Assembly: GCA_964607675.1 (NCBI GenBank)
Contig: CAZSLC010000033.1
Span: forward strand, 1-14,338
DNA: 14,338 nucleotides
Direction of reading: 5' to 3'
Source: CAZSLC01 sp964607675
Lineage (GTDB): Bacteria; Bacteroidota; Bacteroidia; Bacteroidales; UBA932
Shown here: in pieces, positions 6,667-13,071 of the stretch
Numbering within the stretch: position 1 is the first letter of the stretch
Layout of the letters: every line of letters starts with the position of its first letter
Program-made: the position numbers and the translations under genes
The notes under the pieces: model-generated
Database searches by the model: none
Seen by the model: the letters and a program-made list of their open reading frames with translations, nothing else
What the model was told of the DNA's origin: nothing

Positions 6667-7119
6667 ATGGACTACCTATCACAATTGGCAGCATTGTGTA
6701 GTCGGAGAGAGTATTGTGAAAGCGATATAATGGATAAACTCAACAAAAAAGAGTTCCCTTCACAAAAGTCGGCAAAGATTTTGCAATACCTTCGAGACAA
6801 CAAATACATTGACAACAGCCGCTATGCGAAGGCCTTTGCGAAGGACAAATCCCTCCTTGCTGGGTGGGGAGAGAAAAAAATAATCTTCCAACTAAAAGGG
6901 AAAAAAATCTCCGATGAAGATATAAAAGAGGCCTTGAACGAATTGGATAAAGAGCAGAGCACCAAAAAGATGGAAGATGTACTACTCCGCAAATGGGAGC
7001 TCCTCGCAAAAGAAAAAGAGAGTTACACAAGAGGACTAAAAGTGCTAAGATTCGCCCTTGGAAGAGGCTACGGATACCAAGAAGCCTCAGAGTGGATAGA
7101 GAAAATAAAAATCAAATAA
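6667..7119 (+). CDS. recX: Regulatory protein RecX
   Basis: RecX proteins bind RecA filaments and limit their activity. This 150-residue product has the family's all-helical three-repeat plan: an N-terminal repeat (about 1-45) containing REYCESDIMDKLNKK, a central repeat with YIDNSRYAKAFAKDK, the most conserved part of the family, and GWGEKKIIFQLKGKKI, and a C-terminal repeat with VLRFALGRGYGYQEAS. The ATG lies one base after the stop of the patatin gene, and prfB begins 14 bp downstream, so it is embedded in the rlmN-prfB cluster instead of following recA. Control of recX and recA is therefore at least partly separate. The low sequence conservation of the family leaves a little doubt, but the motifs are clear. 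Confidence 0.92.
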   Translation: MDYLSQLAALCSRREYCESDIMDKLNKKEFPSQKSAKILQYLRDNKYIDNSRYAKAFAKDKSLLAGWGEKKIIFQLKGKKISDEDIKEALNELDKEQSTKKMEDVLLRKWELLAKEKESYTRGLKVLRFALGRGYGYQEASEWIEKIKIK

Positions 7120-7133
7120 ACACATATCTGCAA

Positions 7134-8214
7134 ATGATTACATCAGAACAAATAAGAGATTTGCATCAGCGTATTGATACGCTGGGGAGGTGTCTTTGAC
7201 ATCCCTGCAAAACGGACCCAATTAGAAGAGGGGGAGAAAAAAAGTGCTGCCCCAGATTTCTGGAGCGCACCAAAAGAGGCAGAAGCCTTCCTAAAAGAGA
7301 TATCACCCATCAAATATTGGGTAAAAGGATATGACGCCCTCAGATCGATGTCAGACGACCTCGATGTGATGGTAGATTTTCTCAAAGAAGACCAGTCCCT
7401 TGAAAAAGAGATAGACGGGCAGTTCGCCAAAACATTAGATACCCTTGAAGAGCTTGAGCTGCGCAATATGCTCTCTGAAGAGGGTGACAACCTCGGAGCC
7501 ATCGTCAAAATCAACTCTGGAGCAGGGGGGACAGAGAGCAACGACTGGTCCTCAATGTTGATGAGGATGTATATCCGCTGGGGAGAGAGAAACGGCTACA
7601 AAGTGCACATCAGCGACACAGTCGAGGGTGATGAGGCAGGGGTCAAATCTGTCACCATCGAATTTGAAGGGGAATACGCCTTCGGCTACCTAAGGGCAGA
7701 GAGCGGAGTCCATCGCCTCGTGAGGATCTCCCCATTCAACGCACAAGGCAAACGCCAGACCACCTTCTCGTCTGTCTTCGTCTATCCATTGGTTGACGAC
7801 ACCATAGAGATAGAGATCAACCCTTCCGACCTCGAATGGGACACCTACCGTTCATCAGGGGCAGGGGGACAAAATGTCAACAAAGTTGAGACAGGGGTAC
7901 GAGTACGCCACATACCCACAGGGATAGTGGTAGAGAACACCGAGACACGCTCCCAACTCGACAACCGTCAGAACGCCCTTCGAATCTTGAAATCTCACCT
8001 CTACGACATAGAGCTAAAAAAACGTCAAGAAAAACAGGCCGAACTCGAAGGACAGAAGAAAAAAATCGAATGGGGCTCACAGATCCGCAGCTATGTCCTC
8101 CACCCCTACAAAATGGTCAAAGACCTCCGTACAGGCTACGAGACCTCCGACACCCAAGGGGTCTTAGACGGAGAACTCAACCCATTTATGAAAGAGTTTC
8201 TCATGAGGGGATAG
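7134..8214 (+). CDS. prfB: Peptide chain release factor 2 (programmed +1 frameshift)
   Basis: RF2 releases the finished peptide at UGA and UAA codons. Translation starts at ATG 7134, reads 21 codons, meets an in-frame TGA at 7197-7199, and continues only after a +1 slip on CTT (7194-7196), so the coding sequence is 7134-7196 joined to 7198-8214. The product is 359 residues. The stop-recognition tripeptide SPF falls at 199-201, and the peptidyl-hydrolysis motif GGQ at 244-246 within SSGAGGQNVNK. A start at TTG 7174 in the second frame would avoid the shift but would discard the conserved N terminus, so it is not accepted. The frameshift is autoregulatory in this family: low RF2 slows reading of TGA and favours the slip. 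recX ends 14 bp upstream. Confidence 0.97.
7184..7200 (+). promoter_or_regulatory. RF2 programmed frameshift site
   Basis: The site reads GGGGAGG (7184-7190), TGT, CTT (7194-7196), TGA (7197-7199), C. The SD-like purine run is three bases before the slippery CTT, the same spacing as in the well-studied E. coli site, and the shift resumes reading at GAC (Asp22). It is the strongest SD-like sequence near any gene in the window. Confidence 0.95.
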
Positions 8215-8234
8215 CCCAAGACAAAAATAACCAC

Positions 8235-8242
8235 TACCTTTG
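8235..8242 (+). promoter_or_regulatory. -7 box of the fumarase promoter
   Basis: TACCTTTG matches the TAnnTTTG box and lies in the 54-bp gap after prfB, 26 bases before the fumarase ATG. No -33 TTTG is seen at the expected distance. It suggests fumarase can be transcribed on its own, with possible read-through from prfB. Confidence 0.45.
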
Positions 8243-8268
8243 CATACAGAATTTAAAGAAATCAATAT

Positions 8269-9903
8269 ATGGAATTTATTTATCAAGACCTCTTCCAAAT
8301 GGGAGAAGACACCACCCACTACCACCTCATCTCAAAAGAGCACGTCTCTGTAGAGAAATTCAACTCAGAAGAGATACTCAAAGTTGACCCCGAAGGGTTG
8401 AGACTGATTGCCAAACAAGCATTTCACGACGTAGCGTTCACCCTCAGGCCAGAGCACAACGAACAAGTAGCAAAGATCCTCAACGACCCTGAAGCAAGTA
8501 AAAACGACAAAGCAGTAGCTCTCACCATGCTTCTCAATGCAGATGTAGCTTCCAAAGGGGTACTCCCATTCTGCCAAGACACTGGGACAGCCATCATCGT
8601 AGCCAAAAAAGGGGGCAACGTATGGCTCAACAAAGACAAAGAGGGGAAGAAAATCAGCGATGAAGAGGCACTCCAACACGGAGTCTATGACACCTACACC
8701 ACAGACAACCTCCGTTACTCTCAGACCATACCATTAGATATGTACAAAGAGAAAAACTCAGGCAACAACCTCCCTGCACAAGTTGATATCTATGCCACAC
8801 AAGGAGGAGAATACAAATTCCTATTCGTAGCCAAAGGGGGTGGATCTGCCAACAAAACATACCTCTTCCAAGAGACCAAGGCACTCCTCAACCCAGCAAC
8901 CCTCGAAAAATTCCTTGTAGAGAAGATGAAAACCCTTGGGACAGCAGCCTGCCCACCATACCATATAGCCTTCGTCATCGGAGGATCATCGGCAGAGACC
9001 AACCTAAAAAGTGTCAAACTCGCCTCAGCCAAATACTACGACTCACTCCCGACCACAGGCAATGATTTGGGTAGAGCCTTCAGAGACATAGAGTTAGAAA
9101 ACAAACTCCTTATAGCAGCTCAAAACATAGGGCTCGGAGCACAATTTGGAGGAAAATATTTTGCCCACGATATCAGAGTGATCAGACTCCCAAGGCACGG
9201 AGCATCATGCCCCGTAGGGATGGGGGTATCATGCAGTGCCGACAGAAACATCAAAGGGAAGATCAACAAAGAGGGGATCTGGCTTGAAACCCTCGACACC
9301 AATCCTATCAGGCTTGTTCCTAAAGAGTTGCGCCAAGGGGGCAACAACGATGGAATCAAGATAGACCTCAACCGCCCCATGAAAGAGATATTGGCAGAGC
9401 TCTCTAAACACCCTGTATCCACATTTCTTCTACTCAACGGGACCATCGTAGTAGGGAGAGACATAGCACATGCCAAACTCAAAGAGAGAATCGACAACGG
9501 AGAAGGGCTTCCACAATACATCAAAGATCACCCCATCTACTATGCAGGCCCTGCGAAGACACCGCAAGGATGCCCATCAGGGAGCTTCGGCCCCACCACT
9601 GCAGGTAGGATGGATAGTTACGTCGATCTATTCCAAGAAAATGGAGGGAGTATGATCATGATCGCCAAAGGAAACCGCAGCCAACAAGTGACAGACGCCT
9701 GCAAAAAACACGGTGGATTCTATTTGGGAAGCATCGGAGGCCCAGCAGCCATCTTGGCACAAAACAACATCAAGAGTGTCAAACTTCTCGAATACCCCGA
9801 ACTGGGGATGGAAGCCATCTGGGAAATAGAGGTAGAGAACTTCCCAGCATTTATTTTAGTTGATGACAAAGGAAATGATTTTTTTAAAAAAGCTATGAAA
9901 TAG
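8269..9903 (+). CDS. Class I (iron-sulfur) fumarate hydratase
   Basis: This enzyme interconverts fumarate and malate with an oxygen-sensitive [4Fe-4S] cluster; in anaerobic Bacteroidetes it serves the reductive branch that leads from malate to fumarate and succinate. The 544-residue chain has both domains of the single-chain FumA/FumB type: an N-terminal cluster domain and a C-terminal swivelling domain (from about 360). The three probable cluster cysteines are C102 in LPFCQDTGTAI, C228 in AACPPYHIAFVIGG and C314 in HGASCPVGMG. The C-terminal part contains GTIVVGRDIAHAK and GCPSGSFGPTTAGRMDSY, typical of the family. The gene has its own -7 box, and a hairpin follows at 9945-9976. I give no symbol because fumA and fumB cannot be told apart by sequence here. 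Confidence 0.97.
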   Translation: MEFIYQDLFQMGEDTTHYHLISKEHVSVEKFNSEEILKVDPEGLRLIAKQAFHDVAFTLRPEHNEQVAKILNDPEASKNDKAVALTMLLNADVASKGVLPFCQDTGTAIIVAKKGGNVWLNKDKEGKKISDEEALQHGVYDTYTTDNLRYSQTIPLDMYKEKNSGNNLPAQVDIYATQGGEYKFLFVAKGGGSANKTYLFQETKALLNPATLEKFLVEKMKTLGTAACPPYHIAFVIGGSSAETNLKSVKLASAKYYDSLPTTGNDLGRAFRDIELENKLLIAAQNIGLGAQFGGKYFAHDIRVIRLPRHGASCPVGMGVSCSADRNIKGKINKEGIWLETLDTNPIRLVPKELRQGGNNDGIKIDLNRPMKEILAELSKHPVSTFLLLNGTIVVGRDIAHAKLKERIDNGEGLPQYIKDHPIYYAGPAKTPQGCPSGSFGPTTAGRMDSYVDLFQENGGSMIMIAKGNRSQQVTDACKKHGGFYLGSIGGPAAILAQNNIKSVKLLEYPELGMEAIWEIEVENFPAFILVDDKGNDFFKKAMK

Positions 9904-9944
9904 CATTTTTGACGAATAATACAATTATCATCAGAAAATATCAT

Positions 9945-9976
9945 AGGCGCAGTTTTGACTATTCGAAGCTGCGCCT
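9945..9976. terminator. Hairpin, probable terminator after fumarase
   Basis: AGGCGCAG (9945-9952) pairs perfectly with CTGCGCCT (9969-9976). The stem can grow by four more pairs, two of them G-T, leaving an eight-base loop. It lies 42 bases past the fumarase stop. The following bases (CTTGTATC) are only weakly T-rich, so efficiency is uncertain. Confidence 0.5.
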
Positions 9977-10047
9977 CTTGTATCAAATTGGGTGGATAAA
10001 TGGACCATTTGTTGTCAAATAATTTAACGACATAACATATTAATAGT

Positions 10048-10055
10048 TATATTTG
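10048..10055 (+). promoter_or_regulatory. Candidate -7 box upstream of the sugar-transferase-like gene
   Basis: TATATTTG matches TAnnTTTG and is 56 bases before the ATG at 10112. The nearest TTTG upstream (10008-10011) is too far for a normal -33 element. The predicted leader contains an inverted repeat, CACATA-ac-TATGTG (10082-10095), which could bind a regulator or fold in the RNA. Confidence 0.35.
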
Positions 10056-10111
10056 AAAGATTAACCTAAAGACATCTGACACACATAACTATGTGACTCA
10101 GGTGGATTTTC

Positions 10112-11620
10112 ATGCCTATGCCTTCCAAAAACTTAAGAAAACTTCTCGTTTTAGGATTCGTTGATCTACTCTTAGTCCTTGGGGTACTTTTTATCTCAAG
10201 ATACTTAGGGCATTTTCCACGTTGGTGGGTGCTTGTCCTGGCCCCCTTTATATGGGTAGGCTTGGGATTCTTATTGGGTAAATTCCCGTTTGACAGGTAT
10301 AAAAAAAAGAGATATGCATTTGCAGGGATTATAATCATAAACACCCTTTCTGGATTGATTCTCTCTCTGATAGAGTCATTGACACGTCCCAATTTTTCGT
10401 ATGACTTTATCCCACTCCTCTCCCTGGTACTTGTCACCATCTTTGAGATGGCACTCTATATCATATACAGACGACTTGTTCTTGTCAAGCTCCCATTCTA
10501 CAACGAAGAGGAGATACTTCCAACAGTTGTTGAGCCAGAGATATACCGTGGTGCCAAGCTTCCAGCAGAAAAGATAATACCCGATCTCACATTGCTAAAA
10601 AAAGGGATTGGACAGTTGGGAAGAGAAGATGCCCTCCGATGGATAAAGGATCACAAAGCTGAATTCTCACCAAATACAATATTTTTAAGTAGCGGCCGCT
10701 ATGAAGAGGTATTCCGCAGCGGGGTTGCCACACCTGATATGGTAGTCTCCACCCTCCCCCTCAATCAAATCCAATTCTTAGATACGTTCCTCTCATTTAT
10801 CAACTACAAATTAGTTGACAACGGCTATTTATGCTGCCATGCCATCACCACGTCTATGAAAAAAGAGAGTATCTATCTCAGCAATCCCCCTGTGATTAGG
10901 AACATCGTCTATTGGATCAGCTACCTATGGCATAGGGTATGCTCCAAACTATTCTTAACAAGGAGACTCTACAAGAAGATGACCAAAAGGCAGAAACGCT
11001 CATTCTCAAGACCTGAGGTGCTTGGGAGAATATACAGGGCAGGCTTTGAGGTGGTAGAAGAGAATTTCAACTACGGCAGATACTACATAGTGGCAAAGAA
11101 AGTAAAAATGCCCATCAGAGACGATGTCCCCTCCACGGGAATACTCATAAGGCTCAAAAGAGTGGGGAAAAACGGAGAGATGATAGGGGTTTACAAACTC
11201 AGGACGATGCACTCATACTCCGAGTATATACAAGAATACACTTATAAGATATCTGGACTTGAGAAGGGGGGCAAACTCAATCACGATTTCAGAGTGAGCA
11301 CTATAGGGCATTTCCTCCGCAAGACATGGCTTGACGAAGTGCCCATGTTTATCAATATCCTCAAAGGGAACATGAAACTGGTAGGGGTGAGACCCCTTTC
11401 ACAGCACTATTTCAGCCTCTACACCCCACAAGTGCAGCAGTTGCGCATCAAGACCAAGCCTGGGCTGATACCACCATACTACGCTGAGAAAAAGATCCCT
11501 GTCACCCTTGAAGAGATCCAAGCCAACGAGCAACGCTACCTCAATGCCTACCTTGCACACCCATTTGCCACCGACTGCAAATACTTCTTTGGGGCAATGA
11601 AAAACATACTTTTCAAATGA
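10112..11620 (+). CDS. Membrane protein with methyltransferase-like middle and sugar-transferase C terminus
   Basis: The C-terminal part (about 340-502) belongs to the bacterial sugar transferase family, which moves a sugar phosphate from a nucleotide sugar to undecaprenyl phosphate. It has the paired R-G-K segment RVGKNGEMIGVYKLRTM, DFRVSTIGHFLRK, the catalytic Asp-Glu pair in WLDEVP (D408, E409) and KLVGVRP. The N terminus carries about four membrane helices (10-33, 38-57, 68-89, 98-125). Between them lies a Rossmann-like region (about 150-330) resembling the second half of a methyltransferase: DNGYLCCHAITT and later RAGFEVVEENFNYGRYYIVAKK, without a visible SAM-binding glycine loop. The membrane-anchoring helix normally just before the transferase core is absent. 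The family, and possibly the activity, is therefore atypical. A lipoprotein gene follows 25 bp downstream, and the two are probably co-transcribed. ATG 10112 is chosen; ATG 10118 is possible. Confidence 0.82.
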   Translation: MPMPSKNLRKLLVLGFVDLLLVLGVLFISRYLGHFPRWWVLVLAPFIWVGLGFLLGKFPFDRYKKKRYAFAGIIIINTLSGLILSLIESLTRPNFSYDFIPLLSLVLVTIFEMALYIIYRRLVLVKLPFYNEEEILPTVVEPEIYRGAKLPAEKIIPDLTLLKKGIGQLGREDALRWIKDHKAEFSPNTIFLSSGRYEEVFRSGVATPDMVVSTLPLNQIQFLDTFLSFINYKLVDNGYLCCHAITTSMKKESIYLSNPPVIRNIVYWISYLWHRVCSKLFLTRRLYKKMTKRQKRSFSRPEVLGRIYRAGFEVVEENFNYGRYYIVAKKVKMPIRDDVPSTGILIRLKRVGKNGEMIGVYKLRTMHSYSEYIQEYTYKISGLEKGGKLNHDFRVSTIGHFLRKTWLDEVPMFINILKGNMKLVGVRPLSQHYFSLYTPQVQQLRIKTKPGLIPPYYAEKKIPVTLEEIQANEQRYLNAYLAHPFATDCKYFFGAMKNILFK

Positions 11621-11645
11621 AAGAGAAGCAAATAAACTGAGAACT

Positions 11646-12536
11646 ATGAAAAGGACACTTCAACACTACATCATCCTCTCCCTACTCTTAGTGGTCACCT
11701 CGTGTGCCACCCTCAGTGAGTCACAGCGAGAGATGATCCACAAGCTCTCCGTCATGGGAGAAGATGTTGCCCAAGGACCAGCTGCAATGATGGAAAAGAT
11801 GGCCCACGTAAGGGTAGAGAGGGGACTCTTCTACACAGCCACCCTCACAGCAGCCGATCCCCACATAGCCGAATTGGAAGCCATCGCCAAAGGGGAGAGA
11901 GAAGATCTCAAAAGGGCAAAACAATTTGATGCAGGGGTAGCATTTCTCCAATCCTACCTCAATGCCATAGCCTCACTCTCCAACGAAGCGAGGTGGAAAG
12001 AGTATGGCACCCAAGTGAGATCCGTTGGGAGAGGACTTGCAGCCACCATCGAAGAGATGAACGACCTCCAATGGTTCGAAGAAAAGGTCTCCACCAAAAT
12101 GCTCAAGACCATCTCCTCCTCAGCCTCGCTCCTCACCGAGTCATACATGAAACGGAGACAGATGTCACTTCTGCGCGACTACGTACAGCAGGGTGACACC
12201 CTTGTAGGGGTATGTGTCGATTCGATGGTAGTGATCCTCAAAGGGGCATCTCTCAAAAAGCTGATGGACAATGAAAAAGAGGGGCTGCGCGACAACTACC
12301 GCATATTTCTCAACACCCTCCCCACCACAGAGGCCACCTACATCTATGACAGACAATACCTCATCCTACTCAAAGAGATAGAAGAGGCAGAGGCGATACG
12401 CAAAAAATCCATCACTGCACTTCAAGCATTCAAGAGGGCACATGCCAAGATGGCGACAGATGTCATGCTCCGCAAAGACGCCACCGAATTTTACGAAGAG
12501 ATACTCGACTTTGCAGCAGAATGGGCAAAATATTGA
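11646..12536 (+). CDS. Helical lipoprotein of unknown function
   Basis: The 296-residue product begins with a lipoprotein signal peptide: basic MKRT, a hydrophobic core, and the lipobox VVTSC with the lipidated cysteine at position 20. Signal peptidase II cleavage would leave Cys-Ala-Thr-Leu. No acidic surface-export signal follows the cysteine, so the inner face of the outer membrane is the more likely place. The mature chain is rich in Ala, Glu, Lys, Met and Leu and appears almost wholly alpha-helical, with likely coiled-coil stretches near residues 130-170 and 235-290. I do not recognise the family. It starts 25 bp after the sugar-transferase-like gene, which suggests a shared transcript and perhaps a shared envelope role. 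Confidence 0.82.
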   Translation: MKRTLQHYIILSLLLVVTSCATLSESQREMIHKLSVMGEDVAQGPAAMMEKMAHVRVERGLFYTATLTAADPHIAELEAIAKGEREDLKRAKQFDAGVAFLQSYLNAIASLSNEARWKEYGTQVRSVGRGLAATIEEMNDLQWFEEKVSTKMLKTISSSASLLTESYMKRRQMSLLRDYVQQGDTLVGVCVDSMVVILKGASLKKLMDNEKEGLRDNYRIFLNTLPTTEATYIYDRQYLILLKEIEEAEAIRKKSITALQAFKRAHAKMATDVMLRKDATEFYEEILDFAAEWAKY

Positions 12537-12552
12537 GGATTATGAAAAGTAG

Positions 12553-12687
12553 TATTATACAGAGTTACATCAAACAGAAGCTCGTCTTGATACAGCTGGT
12601 AGAAATGAGGGAATTGAAGCAGGAAAAGCAGAAAGAAGTTTTAGGTGGATAAATAGATTAGATGTGTTTGCATCTAAAAAACGATAA
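12553..12687 (+). pseudogene. Possible C-terminal relic of a PD-(D/E)XK (Rpn-like) nuclease
   Basis: This is an open stretch with no start codon that ends in TAA at 12685-12687. Its 44 codons read protein-like, and the segment EARLDTAGRNEGIEAGKAER resembles the charged Gly-Glu-Lys tail common in Rpn/PDDEXK transposase-like nucleases. The rest of such a gene is missing: a stop (12550-12552) and then the lipoprotein gene lie immediately upstream. A competing 36-codon ORF (12542-12652) covers the same bases in another frame. The similarity is judged by eye only. Confidence 0.28.
12658..12677. other. Small hairpin in the gap before hipB
   Basis: TTAGATG (12658-12664) and CATCTAA (12671-12677) form a perfect 7-bp stem with a six-base loop. 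On the plus strand it is followed by A residues, not T residues, so it is not a standard terminator for the lipoprotein transcript. Confidence 0.3.
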
Positions 12688-12703
12688 TTTTACACATTTT
12701 AGC

Positions 12704-12756
12704 TTTATATAAAACCAATTCTTATATTTACAAAAATTTTAGATATGTTATATAAG
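12704..12756. promoter_or_regulatory. Candidate hipB operator/promoter region
   Basis: TTATAT-type half sites recur here: the palindrome TTTATATAAA at 12704-12713, CTTATAT at 12721-12727, and TTATATAA at 12748-12755. CTTATAT (12721-12727) and ATATAAG (12750-12756) form a wide inverted repeat centred on the hipB start. A near-match to the -7 box, TATATTTA, lies at 12723-12730. HipB-family antitoxins normally repress their own operon by binding inverted repeats around the promoter, so these are plausible sites; the AT-richness makes chance matches easy. Confidence 0.35.
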
Positions 12757-13071
12757 ATACTTACCAATAAGCAGATTTTAGAGACTATAGGTGGAAAATT
12801 AAAAGATGAACGCCTAAGGCAGAATATTACCCAAGAGTATTTGAGTGAAAAAGTGGGAATAAGCCTTACCTCCATTAAAAAAATCGAAAAAGGAGAATCG
12901 GTATCATTTAATATATTTATATCATATTTAAGAGCCCTTAACTTGCTTGAAAGATTAGATAAACTACTCCCTGAAACAGTGATAAGCCCCATAGAATGGG
13001 AAAAAATAAATAAGAAGAGAAAAAAGGCAAGCACCAAAATTAACAAAACCGACAAATCATTTTTCGAATGA
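12745..13071 (+). CDS. HipB-like XRE antitoxin and operon repressor
   Basis: This 108-residue protein has an XRE-type helix-turn-helix at about 16-72: IGGKLKDERLRQNITQEYLS, VGISLTSIKKIEKGES, and FISYLRALNLLERLDKLLP. The basic tail (about 88-104) contains many lysines. In HipAB systems this partner binds DNA, represses the operon and holds the HipA kinase inactive. Its TGA stop overlaps the ATG of hipA (ATGA, 13068-13071), a sign of coupled translation. It is much more AT-rich than the housekeeping genes to its left, which suggests acquisition by transfer. The role is inferred from the HTH fold together with the adjoining HipA; by itself it would be just an XRE regulator. Confidence 0.87.
   Translation: MLYKILTNKQILETIGGKLKDERLRQNITQEYLSEKVGISLTSIKKIEKGESVSFNIFISYLRALNLLERLDKLLPETVISPIEWEKINKKRKKASTKINKTDKSFFE

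Noticed and set aside
7174..8214. prfB starting at TTG 7174 without a frameshift
   Set aside because: The upstream frame from ATG 7134 supplies the usual RF2 N terminus, and the CTT TGA C site with its SD-like run is diagnostic of the programmed shift.
8070..8387. ORFs in other frames inside prfB and fumarase, and similar ones elsewhere
   Set aside because: They are shadows of strongly conserved genes and have no support of their own.
9904..10111. RNA gene in the gap after fumarase
   Set aside because: The only strong structure is the 9945-9976 hairpin; no tRNA cloverleaf or known riboswitch core can be made out.
12542..12652. 36-codon ORF starting 5 bp after the lipoprotein stop
   Set aside because: No recognisable features; the same bases in another frame give a more protein-like stretch. 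Kept only as the alternative to the relic at 12553-12687.
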